Of a DNA stretch of 21,874 nucleotides, positions 13,595 through 21,283 are shown one piece after another. How positions within the stretch are numbered: the stretch's first letter is position 1; the number at the start of each line of letters is the position of its first letter. The notes beneath the pieces are model-generated. The model was not told where the DNA came from, made no database searches, and worked only from the letters and a program-made list of their open reading frames with translations. This DNA comes from JBFKOL01 sp041628815. Lineage in GTDB: Bacteria > Bacteroidota > Bacteroidia > Chitinophagales > Saprospiraceae. The position numbers and the translations under genes were made by a program. The stretch covers positions 1 through 21,874 of the forward strand of contig JBFKOL010000031.1 of the NCBI GenBank assembly GCA_041628815.1, given 5' to 3'.

Positions 13595-16500
13595 CTTGTG
13601 AAGTATTCCATCATAATTTCCAATATGCTAATAGCAGCTTTTGAAATGACCGTTCCCGGTCCAAAAATGCCCACCACTCCGGCTTTGAAAAGCGCTTCAT
13701 AATCCTTCTCGGGAATTACTCCTCCGGCTATGACGAGGATGTCATCCCTTCCGATCTTTTTCAATTCTTCTATCACCTGAGGCACTAAGACTTTGTGACC
13801 AGCGGCCAAAGATGATATGCCAAGAACGTGCACATCACTGATTGCCGCATGATGAGCTGCCTCAGCCGGTGTTTGAAACAGAGGTCCGATATCCACGTCA
13901 AAACCGATATCTGCAAAACTTGTGGCGATCACCTTTGCACCGCGATCATGGCCATCCTGTCCCAGCTTCGCTACCATAATTCTCGGTTGGCGCCCCACCT
14001 TTTGTGCAAAAGCCGCAGCAAGCTCCCGAGCTTTTTGAAACGAATCGTCCATACGTATTTCATGTAAATATACGCCCTGTACAGCCCGGTTTTCTGCCAC
14101 ATAGCGTCCGAAAACAGATTCCATGGCCAACGAAATCTCGCCAAGCGTCGCTCTATGCCTTGCAGCTTCCACCGCCGCATCCAACAAATTTCCTCCGTCA
14201 CGGGCAGTTTTCTCAATTTTGTTTAAGGCCATTTGACAGGCAATCTCATCGCGTTTTGTCTTTACCGCCTGAATCCGCTGAATTTGCAATTCTCGGACTT
14301 CTGAGTTGTCGATATCCAGCACATCGGCTGGCGGATCACCCTCGAATGAAAAAACATTAATGCCGACAATTTGCTCGGCCCCGCTATCAATCCTGGCCTG
14401 TTTACGTGCGGCAGCCTCTTCAATTTTCATCTTTGGCAAACCACTTTCTATAGCCTTGGCCATACCTCCTATGGATTCTATCTCCTCTATAAGCTCCCAC
14501 GCTTTGAGCGCAATTTCATGGGTGAGCCGCTCTAGGTAATATGAACCACCATAGGGATCTACCACTTTTGTAAGGCCCATTTTTTTCTGCAGGTATTTCT
14601 GGGTCTCGCGCGCTATTCTGGCAGAATAATCCGTGGGTAAAGCAATGGCTTCGTCCAGCGAATTTGTATGTAATGACTGTGTGCCGCCTATCACCGCCGA
14701 CAACGCCTCCAAACAAGTGCGACAAATGTTGTTGTATGGGTCCTGCGCTGTCAGGCTCCAACCGGAGGTCTGACAATGTGTACGCAACATCATCGATTTC
14801 GGGTTCATAGGATTGAATTGCGCAACGATTTTCGCCCAAAGCATACGAGCCGCCCTCATTTTGGCTATTTCCATAAAATGGTTCATTCCTATGCCCCAGA
14901 AGAAAGATATCCTTGGGGCAAAATCATCGATGCGAAGTCCTGCCTTTAATCCAGTCTTTATGTATTCCAGGCCATCGGCCAAAGTATAGGCCAACTCCAT
15001 ATGGGCCGGGGCGCCAGCTTCGTGCATGTGATAGCCGCTCACGGAAATAGAATTGAATTTGGGCATATGTGCAGCCGTATATGCAATAATGTCAGCTACG
15101 ATCCTCATCGAAGAAACCGGTGGATAAATGTAAGTGTTGCGCACCATGAATTCTTTCAGGATGTCGTTTTGAATAGTGCCGCTTAATGCTTCAGGAGCTA
15201 CACCCTGTTCTTCGGCTGCCACTATGTAAAAAGCCATGATTGGGATGACTGCGCCATTCATCGTCATCGATACAGACATAGTGTCCAACGGTATGTCATC
15301 AAATAGACGTTTCATATCTTCCACAGTATCTATGGCTACTCCTGCCATGCCTACATCACCCGCTACTCTTGGATGGTCACTGTCGTATCCCCTGTGTGTA
15401 GGAAGGTCGAATGCCACTGACAACCCTTTCTGTCCCGCCTTAAGGTTTCTGCGGTAAAATGCATTGCTTTCTTCAGCAGTCGAAAATCCTGCATATTGCC
15501 TGATTGTCCAGGGACGTCGGGTATACATCGTGGAGTAAGGACCTCTCAGAAAAGGAGGTATCCCGGAAACAAAATTCAAATGGTCGAGACCTTGTAGATC
15601 CACGGATGAATATATGGAAGAAACCAGTATACCCTCCGGGCTGATCCAACCGGGGGGCAATGGTGGCAATTCCTGCCGGGCCTCCAGGTCAATGATCTCA
15701 CCTGTCCGGTCCATTCCGACATGCATCGCATCGTGCTCAAGCATCCTACTAACCCTGTTGATCATGACATGAGTCATGGTTTCTATGAGGTGGGATCCCG
15801 CCAAGGGGTCGGCGACTTTGTCCAGTCGTCCTTCCAGGGCCAGTAAATGTTGGATATTCCTAGACATTCTTCTGGAAAAAGATGTACCCCCAATTTGTTC
15901 GGGCTCATCACAAGGACGAATAACGACCCTGTCTGCCCCACCTATGACGGCCGACACCGCCCCCGCACTGAGGGCTATCAAGCTGAGATGGGCATCTGAC
16001 TTAAGGACTTCATCATGCACTACCGCTTCAATAAAAACCCTGAATGGCCGTCCGATGAAACCTTTTTGAACAAGCAATCGGCGCAATGCCCTGAGTACGG
16101 CAATATTGGAGAAAAAACGGTTAGACAGACTGATGCTCACGCCTATTTCTACAGTATCCTTGTGATCATCGAGCCTGATGACCTGTCGATATACCTGGTT
16201 CAACAAATCGGCTAGCACCTTGCAATAATGAGACTCGTCGATTTTATGAAAAGAAGTGGAGGACAAATGAATATCTTCAAAGCCAGGTAATAAGTCGATG
16301 TATTTCCCGTCTTCCGCTGCCATCTCATACCTCGTCATCATCGTTTTCCCGGATTGCGGCAGCCATCTCAACGAACCGTGAATCCTGCGTGGATCCCAAC
16401 TATGCTTGTCAACTAATCGGCGCAAAGCAGATGTCCATTGCGCCATTCCATCCAGACAAAGAAGGTGTAGGCTGATCATGTCGAGCTGTACGTCGCGTAA

Positions 16501-16821
16501 AAGCACGGCCAAGTCAGAAGGACGGAAATGCGTAAGGTCAATCAGAATGGCCGTGGCGCCTCCCGCCAGGGCTTGAAGGATGATCTGGTTTCCAAGGGAT
16601 GGTTCCTCGGCTATCACGTATTCCCCGACCTGCCAACCAGGAAAGGAAGAACCAATGGGATCGTTCCATTCACCGTGATGATGATAAAACGCGTCATATT
16701 GCTTTCCACAAGGTCCTTTCCACCTGAGATCATTCTCATCCATGTCTCCCAGGTCTTTGCGAATCTTGTCCAACCACTCGTTGAATGAAATTGCCTTAAA
16801 CTCGGAAAATAGTGACGTCAT
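13591..16821 (-). CDS. mutB: Methylmalonyl-CoA mutase, fused small (MutA-like) and large (MutB) subunits
   Basis: B12-dependent interconversion of methylmalonyl-CoA and succinyl-CoA in one 1076-residue chain. Residues 1-360 resemble the MutA TIM barrel (LFSEFKAISFNEWL start; DKVADPLAGSHLIE at 334-347). A linker (about 361-392) leads into a complete MutB from PPGWISPEG. Catalytic and specificity residues of the large subunit are present: Y433 in RGPYSTMY, R561 in FMVRNTYIYPP and H598 in GYHMHEAGA; Tyr and Arg at the first two mark methylmalonyl- over isobutyryl-CoA. The C-terminal B12 domain has KLGQDGHDRG with axial H958, plus SSLAAGH and GGVIP. The MutA half lacks the vestigial B12-like domain found in separate MutA proteins (about 600-plus residues), so the order is TIM-TIM-B12. 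It is translationally coupled to the carboxyltransferase by ATGA. Confidence 0.93.
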   Translation of the reverse strand: MTSLFSEFKAISFNEWLDKIRKDLGDMDENDLRWKGPCGKQYDAFYHHHGEWNDPIGSSFPGWQVGEYVIAEEPSLGNQIILQALAGGATAILIDLTHFRPSDLAVLLRDVQLDMISLHLLCLDGMAQWTSALRRLVDKHSWDPRRIHGSLRWLPQSGKTMMTRYEMAAEDGKYIDLLPGFEDIHLSSTSFHKIDESHYCKVLADLLNQVYRQVIRLDDHKDTVEIGVSISLSNRFFSNIAVLRALRRLLVQKGFIGRPFRVFIEAVVHDEVLKSDAHLSLIALSAGAVSAVIGGADRVVIRPCDEPEQIGGTSFSRRMSRNIQHLLALEGRLDKVADPLAGSHLIETMTHVMINRVSRMLEHDAMHVGMDRTGEIIDLEARQELPPLPPGWISPEGILVSSIYSSVDLQGLDHLNFVSGIPPFLRGPYSTMYTRRPWTIRQYAGFSTAEESNAFYRRNLKAGQKGLSVAFDLPTHRGYDSDHPRVAGDVGMAGVAIDTVEDMKRLFDDIPLDTMSVSMTMNGAVIPIMAFYIVAAEEQGVAPEALSGTIQNDILKEFMVRNTYIYPPVSSMRIVADIIAYTAAHMPKFNSISVSGYHMHEAGAPAHMELAYTLADGLEYIKTGLKAGLRIDDFAPRISFFWGIGMNHFMEIAKMRAARMLWAKIVAQFNPMNPKSMMLRTHCQTSGWSLTAQDPYNNICRTCLEALSAVIGGTQSLHTNSLDEAIALPTDYSARIARETQKYLQKKMGLTKVVDPYGGSYYLERLTHEIALKAWELIEEIESIGGMAKAIESGLPKMKIEEAAARKQARIDSGAEQIVGINVFSFEGDPPADVLDIDNSEVRELQIQRIQAVKTKRDEIACQMALNKIEKTARDGGNLLDAAVEAARHRATLGEISLAMESVFGRYVAENRAVQGVYLHEIRMDDSFQKARELAAAFAQKVGRQPRIMVAKLGQDGHDRGAKVIATSFADIGFDVDIGPLFQTPAEAAHHAAISDVHVLGISSLAAGHKVLVPQVIEELKKIGRDDILVIAGGVIPEKDYEALFKAGVVGIFGPGTVISKAAISILEIMMEYFTR

Positions 16822-16847
16822 CTGCGTCTTTTTACAAAGACCTCAAC

Positions 16848-17402
16848 TTAAGGATTTTCTGCTACTCTCGAAGGCCTTAAATAAATATATAAAACAAAGC
16901 CTGCTACCAAGCATAACAAAGTCATCCACACATAGGTGCCAAGCCAATCCAATATGTTAAGTATGACGGGAGCTATTAAGTAGCCCAATGACCCATAAAC
17001 GAACGCCCAGAGGGAAGATGCAACAACCAAAACCCATATATATCGCCGAAATGACATCTTAGAAAGAGACATAGCCATTACAAGAACAGATGAAACTCCG
17101 TAAAAAAAACGATAAAAAATCAACATCCAATAAGGTCTTGATTCGACCCATGCACTGGCCCTTGTTAATTTATCAGCCCACTCTCCACGATTCAGGGATA
17201 CCATCCTTCCTCCCCGACGCGTACCCACAAACAAGAGCCCGTCTCTGGTAAGAGCACCTAAGAAACTCAATAATACCACATAAGACAAGGACAAATGTCC
17301 GATCTGTGAGGCTACAATTCCGGTCATATATACCACTTCACCTTCAATTGCCGTCCCAATAAAAACGGCTAAATGCCCCCATTGCTGAATGATCGATTCC
17401 AT
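16848..17402 (-). CDS. DedA/VTT-domain family membrane protein
   Basis: A 184-residue inner-membrane protein. The N-terminus GHLAVFIGTAIEGEVVYMTGI is the DedA re-entrant motif with its conserved acidic residue in the membrane (AIEGE). FLGALTRDGLLFVGTRRGG follows, then a polar loop, FYRFFYGVSSVLVMAMSLSKMSFRRY (the DedA F-x-R-F/GxS segment) and three further hydrophobic stretches. Members move or flip lipid carriers such as undecaprenyl phosphate or phosphatidylethanolamine, driven by the proton gradient; which substrate applies here is not evident. It is 26 bp upstream of the mutase and 40 bp downstream of the histidine phosphatase, so the three probably share a transcript. The shared transcript need not mean a shared pathway. 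Confidence 0.85.
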   Translation of the reverse strand: MESIIQQWGHLAVFIGTAIEGEVVYMTGIVASQIGHLSLSYVVLLSFLGALTRDGLLFVGTRRGGRMVSLNRGEWADKLTRASAWVESRPYWMLIFYRFFYGVSSVLVMAMSLSKMSFRRYIWVLVVASSLWAFVYGSLGYLIAPVILNILDWLGTYVWMTLLCLVAGFVLYIYLRPSRVAENP

Positions 17403-17442
17403 ACAGTGCTCTCAAGTTAATGAAAACCTCATTTAAAAAACG

Positions 17443-18078
17443 TTACCAATTTTGAATGAGAGATGACGTTCTCAGATGTGATACATCGTTTTCTTTTTTT
17501 ACAATAAATTTACCGTCAGAATAACCCGCTTGAAACAGTCCCGTGTTGTAATGTGAATAATTCTCCATTTCCCTTAAATGCTCACCTTTCATCAAACAGA
17601 GAAGACACCTCAGCGTCCGGCCATGGGTACATATCAATACTTTTTCATGGGGAAGCGAAACAAGGTAATCCAAAAACCTGTTGAGCCGTGATGACAACTG
17701 GAAAGCAGATTCAGCACCTTCAAGTGATGCGTGAAAATTACCATTCGACCATTCCTGAATCATCCTTTTATAATGCAACTTCAAATCCTGGTTACCCTTT
17801 TTTCCTTCATGAACCCCCCAGGATATCTCGTTGATCAACGATGTTTTTTCAAAAGGTGTATATAGCTCCTCTACGAAAGGCCGAACAGTTTGATAGGTCC
17901 TTTTAAGACCCGAGCAAATGACGTAATCAAACGCTTCATCCCTGTAATGCTCATAGAAGTACCTGGACTGTTCCTGCCCTACCTCGTTCAATTCAGAGTC
18001 TACCCCGCTGCCTTGAATAATTCTCATTTTGTTGTAAGACGTCTCTCCATGTCTTACGAAGAAGTAATGTTTATCCAT
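17443..18078 (-). CDS. Histidine phosphatase (phosphoglycerate mutase-like) family protein
   Basis: A 211-residue phosphatase of the two-His clan. The phosphohistidine nucleophile is H10 in FVRHGETSYN, and the second catalytic His is H152 in ICTHGRTLRCLL. R60 in CSGLKRTYQT and E91 in SWGVHEGKK fill the usual phosphate-binding and acid roles. The length and CSGLKRT motif resemble cofactor-dependent phosphoglycerate-mutase-like phosphatases (CobC, PhoE, GpmB groups). The substrate is open: a sugar phosphate, alpha-ribazole phosphate or other small phosphate ester. Nearness to a B12-dependent mutase makes a CobC-like role thinkable, but no cobalamin gene is nearby. It lies 62 bp after the barrel gene and 40 bp before DedA. 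Confidence 0.87.
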   Translation of the reverse strand: MDKHYFFVRHGETSYNKMRIIQGSGVDSELNEVGQEQSRYFYEHYRDEAFDYVICSGLKRTYQTVRPFVEELYTPFEKTSLINEISWGVHEGKKGNQDLKLHYKRMIQEWSNGNFHASLEGAESAFQLSSRLNRFLDYLVSLPHEKVLICTHGRTLRCLLCLMKGEHLREMENYSHYNTGLFQAGYSDGKFIVKKENDVSHLRTSSLIQNW

Positions 18079-18140
18079 GCATTCGCTGTTAATACAATTT
18101 ATCCATTGAATCGGTCCGCGTCAAACAAATAAGTAATGAT

Positions 18141-18680
18141 CTAAAACACATATTCAACTCCTATTACAATGCCTTTGTTCTTAATGACGTCGTTGTTCAA
18201 ATCATTGATGTTGTGCAATCCCAAGAGCCATCGCCCATCCAGCGTAAACTTGAACAGTTTTATCCCCACACCTGCGTGCAGCCCGTAGTCCATCTGATCC
18301 AGCAAATCTTTTAGGTCGATGGTGGAAAAAGTAGCCGATAGAAGCCTGTTCACCGACCCCCCGAATTGTAAGAAAACAGGGGCGATTTCATATCTCATGG
18401 TAAGGGGTAGCTCCAGGTAGAGAAGATCGAATCGGTTTTCCGAAATGCCATCCTTGCTTCCTTTTTGTACAACACCCAATCCGGCATGCAACATAAAATT
18501 CAAGGGCAGATCGAGCCCTGTCCAAATACCCGCATGCCAACCCACTACCCTTTCATTATTAAAGATTTGACTGCTTTCAAAATCGGTAAACAACAACCCT
18601 CCTCTCAATCCCACAGACTGCGACTGCAAGCCTACGGATAAATAAAGGAACATCAATACTCCACATAGCCGGGTCTGCAT
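18141..18680 (-). CDS. PorT-type outer-membrane beta-barrel protein
   Basis: A 179-residue secreted protein. MQTRLCGVLMFLYLSVGLQSQ is a signal peptide, probably cleaved before or at Ser-Gln-Ser. The mature part is a series of alternating amphipathic strands (SVGLRGGLLFTDF, VGWHAGIWTGLDLPLNFMLHAGLGVV, LLYLELPLTMRYEI, PVFLQFGGSV, YGLHAGVGIKLFKFTLDGRW) ending in GVEYVF with a terminal Phe, as in small eight-stranded barrels of the PorT/OMP_b-brl_2 group. Function is not known; such barrels are common in Bacteroidota envelopes. It is the first gene of the tight - strand run, with about 960 bp of gene-poor DNA upstream that should hold the promoter. No full TAnnTTTG match was found there. Confidence 0.82.
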   Translation of the reverse strand: MQTRLCGVLMFLYLSVGLQSQSVGLRGGLLFTDFESSQIFNNERVVGWHAGIWTGLDLPLNFMLHAGLGVVQKGSKDGISENRFDLLYLELPLTMRYEIAPVFLQFGGSVNRLLSATFSTIDLKDLLDQMDYGLHAGVGIKLFKFTLDGRWLLGLHNINDLNNDVIKNKGIVIGVEYVF

Positions 18681-18910
18681 TAAGTCATTTCATTTAAATA
18701 CATAAAAGAGGGGTCAAGGGTAAAATTCCTAAAGGAAACCTGACATTTCAATATAACGTTTAATAGGGTTATTTCGTTTGTTCGAAAAATCAAAACGAGG
18801 CAAACAAAAAGTAAATCCCCCCAAAATGCTTTCCATGCCATCTCCCAAAGACTGGAATTTTTGAAAATGTTCTCAAGTTTAAACTACTCCAAAGCAGTGA
18901 TTAGCTGTCA

Positions 18911-18948
18911 TCGACGGTTTTTACCTTTTAGCGCCAAAAGGAAGTCGA
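18911..18948. repeat. Nested inverted repeat
   Basis: CCTTTT (18924-18929) and AAAAGG (18936-18941) form a perfect stem with a 6-nt loop, enclosed by TCGAC (18911-18915) and GTCGA (18944-18948). It could be part of a small structured RNA or a terminator without a strong U-run. Confidence 0.35.
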
Positions 18949-19370
18949 CAAAACAGCGCTCCGATCTGCAATACAAGTTTCCTGCCTTTGCCCGCGCATT
19001 GATGCAAATTAAAAGGCATTAAGTATTGAGTTGAATTTGAACAGTGCGGACATTTTTGGCCAAAACCGGACGGCCGGAGCAATGATTGTTAAATAGGCTA
19101 AAATCTGCCTAAAGATTGAAACTGTCGGCAAGGTGCCTGGAACAATATTTAAAAGATGGGGAGCTCGGTGAGCTTTTACATCGTTGTTAGTTATTAAAAA
19201 ATGAATTGAGCTTTATATCATGCACTGAAGAATCCAATAGGAATTAGTCATTATCCAGCAAAACAGATACATCGAAAAGCAGGCCCTTATCAAACCCCAA
19301 CAAATAAATTTGCATTCAAAAATGGAGATGGCATGAAGATCAGGGAACGATTCAGGCTAATGTTGCATTG

Positions 19371-19547
19371 ATGTTTCAAATATCAAGTGTCATTTCAGTG
19401 AAAAAAGTGTTGAAAATATTGCCACTCAGTTCCGACGACACCAATTTTATAAGATGGATCCGGAAAAAGGACCTGTTTAAAAAGATGATCAATTCTCAAA
19501 AATTGTTCCATAGAATCTTAAGTAGTGGTCGCAAACGATCCACCTAA
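19371..19547 (+). CDS. Possible small hypothetical protein (58 aa)
   Basis: An ATG-to-TAA reading frame in the gene-poor stretch, opposite in direction to both neighbours. The product is rich in Lys, Arg and Ser (MFQISSVISVKKVLKIL start; SSGRKRST end) with no recognised domain, signal or membrane segment. There is no convincing RBS. The composition could equally reflect AT-rich noncoding DNA, so I rate this low. Confidence 0.15.
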   Translation: MFQISSVISVKKVLKILPLSSDDTNFIRWIRKKDLFKKMINSQKLFHRILSSGRKRST

Positions 19548-19643
19548 GAGTTACTCTACAGGCTCGACATCTGTTTCTTGTATATACCACATCGATGTTT
19601 GCTTCAGCTTTAAGATGATGTCTTATTTAATCAAAGGCAAGTG

Positions 19644-21173
19644 CTACGACCGTCCGAACAATTTGTCAAGGTGAATATCATCGGGTCTGCGATGTGCTGT
19701 CATCCTTGCAACTAAAAGATATACCAGTAATGCAATCATACAAGACGGAATGACTTCATGCACATCTTTCAATACCTCATACCTGAACCTGAATCCAAAA
19801 CGCCACAAAACATTGACCACTACGCCTGCAACCATAGATGTAAGTGCAGCTGCATCTGTACCCCATCTAAGATAAAGTCCTCCAAAAATGGCAGGAAAAA
19901 AAGCTGCTGCAAAAACGGCTCCGGAGAATGCAGTCAATTCCACTATGCCCGCCGGCGGATACAAAGTCACGACGTAAACGATAACACAATAAAGCGCCAT
20001 GGTAACCTTGGTCCGGGCAATGATCATTCTGTCTTCCTGTGGTCTCAACACATCCCAAATATCTTTTACAAATGCTGTACCTACAATGATTATGACGGAC
20101 GCAAGTGAAGACATTCCTGCGGCAAAAAGACCGGCAATAGCAAGACCACTGACGAGGTTATTGTCGAATTTTTCCAACATAAAACCCACCACTTCATCGG
20201 TGTTATTGACGAGGTATAGCGCCTCCTCGTCCGAAGCCATTCCATGGACAAGGGCTCCCAATCCCATCACGCAGATCAGAGATATACCCAGGAATACAGG
20301 AGTCCAGATCATGGCAAACTTCATACTTTTAGCGTTATCGATGGAATAAAACCTTATCAGGCACTTAGGTTCCGATATTTGTTTCATTCCCACAGCGAGG
20401 CCTATGCCGAGGATATAGAAAAATGAAACAAGGGTGCCAAAAGTCATCAGTCCGCTGCCTATAGGCCGGCCATGCTCATCCGGGTGTTGAAGGTTAGCAA
20501 TTTTGTCGAACAGAGGTTCGATCCCTCCGGCGTATATGAAGGGAATGGTCAACATCAGGATAGCGACTCCAAACATCATGACACCCTGGATCGCATCTGT
20601 CCATAATACACTGTACATTCCACCCCAAATTGTGTAGATTGCCGTTATACCTATAATGGCCATGGCACCCGCCGCATATGGAATGTCTAGGACAGATTCA
20701 AGGACATGCGCACATCCTTTGGCTATACCTACCATATACCAAAGGGTGGCAAATAGGATCGTGAAGGCTGACAACAAGCGTATCATCCTGCTCAAATCAC
20801 TCTTATACCGGTAATGAAAGTAATCCGGGATCGTATAAGATTTGAGCACAGCCGTTTGACTTCTCATCCTTGGACCAAGAATGACCCACGAAATCACACA
20901 AAATATTGCCCAAAACAATCCCACCCAAGCCCATGAAAGACCATATTTAAAGGACATCCCCGCTTGTCCTATATACGTATTCGTACTTGCAAACGTCGAA
21001 AAAAAGGCCAGAGATACCACCCAGCCGGGAATTTCCCTTTTGGCAATATAGTATTCCCGAATACCACTGGATGCTTTCTGTTTATGATACCATCCAATCA
21101 TTAAACAGATGACAACATATGCAAAGAGCAATGTAAGGGTGGTACCGTTTGCTGCCAGGTATTTCATGATCAT
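19644..21173 (-). CDS. Sodium:solute symporter (SSS) family transporter
   Basis: A secondary transporter of 509 residues with about 13 hydrophobic segments. SSS signatures are clear: SLAFFSTFASTNTYIGQAG at 54-72, YTIWGGMYSVLWTDAIQ at 180-196 and IAGLFAAGMSSLASVI at 345-360, the last holding the Ser pair of the Na2 site. Members import proline, pantothenate, sugars, acetate and other carboxylates. The substrate cannot be read from sequence, but an acyl-CoA ligase upstream in the same operon points to a carboxylate. The ATG overlaps the stop of the 36-residue gene as ATGA, which fixes the start at 21173 rather than the second Met two codons on. About 960 bp of gene-poor DNA follows its stop. 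Confidence 0.92.
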   Translation of the reverse strand: MIMKYLAANGTTLTLLFAYVVICLMIGWYHKQKASSGIREYYIAKREIPGWVVSLAFFSTFASTNTYIGQAGMSFKYGLSWAWVGLFWAIFCVISWVILGPRMRSQTAVLKSYTIPDYFHYRYKSDLSRMIRLLSAFTILFATLWYMVGIAKGCAHVLESVLDIPYAAGAMAIIGITAIYTIWGGMYSVLWTDAIQGVMMFGVAILMLTIPFIYAGGIEPLFDKIANLQHPDEHGRPIGSGLMTFGTLVSFFYILGIGLAVGMKQISEPKCLIRFYSIDNAKSMKFAMIWTPVFLGISLICVMGLGALVHGMASDEEALYLVNNTDEVVGFMLEKFDNNLVSGLAIAGLFAAGMSSLASVIIIVGTAFVKDIWDVLRPQEDRMIIARTKVTMALYCVIVYVVTLYPPAGIVELTAFSGAVFAAAFFPAIFGGLYLRWGTDAAALTSMVAGVVVNVLWRFGFRFRYEVLKDVHEVIPSCMIALLVYLLVARMTAHRRPDDIHLDKLFGRS

Positions 21174-21280
21174 TCGTCTTCTTCATCATGAATCCGGATA
21201 TCCATTCGTGAGACCATCCAGGCATTGACTAAAACGAGAAGAAAAATGCACCAATACGGGAATAGCGTCCAGAAATCCAT
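21170..21280 (-). CDS. 36-residue single-TM protein in ligase-symporter operon
   Basis: A small gene not previously called because of its size. It starts three bases after the ligase stop and ends in a 4-bp ATGA overlap with the symporter start, exactly filling the gap in one frame. The product is MDFWTLFPYW then a hydrophobic stretch (CIFLLVLVNAWMV, residues 11-23) and a charged tail (SRMDIRIHDEEDE), that is one membrane helix with a strongly acidic C-terminus. Small membrane partners encoded next to SSS transporters are known in other phyla, for example YhdT with PanF, but this one is shorter and I recognise no family. A role as a symporter subunit or regulator is inferred from position only. 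Confidence 0.72.
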   Translation of the reverse strand: MDFWTLFPYWCIFLLVLVNAWMVSRMDIRIHDEEDE

Positions 21281-21283
21281 CTT

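Larger units (their letters stand above)
18681..19643. other. 963-bp gene-poor stretch
   Basis: No gene of recognisable family is seen on either strand. Base composition is visibly more AT-rich than in the neighbouring genes. It contains a nested dyad at 18911-18948, a short hairpin AGCTC-GGT-GAGCT followed by TTT at 19162-19176, and a possible 58-residue ORF on the + strand at 19371-19547. It should hold the promoter of the barrel-to-mutase run and the terminator of the symporter operon. I found no tRNA-like fold and no insertion-sequence ends. Confidence 0.6.

Noticed and set aside
19162..19176. Hairpin AGCTC-GGT-GAGCT with short T-run as a rho-independent terminator
   Set aside because: The stem is only 5 bp, the T-run is three to four bases, and it points along + where no gene ends upstream.
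18681..19643. Search for a decayed transposase or tRNA in the gene-poor stretch
   Set aside because: No terminal inverted repeats, no DDE-like frame fragments and no cloverleaf were seen by eye.
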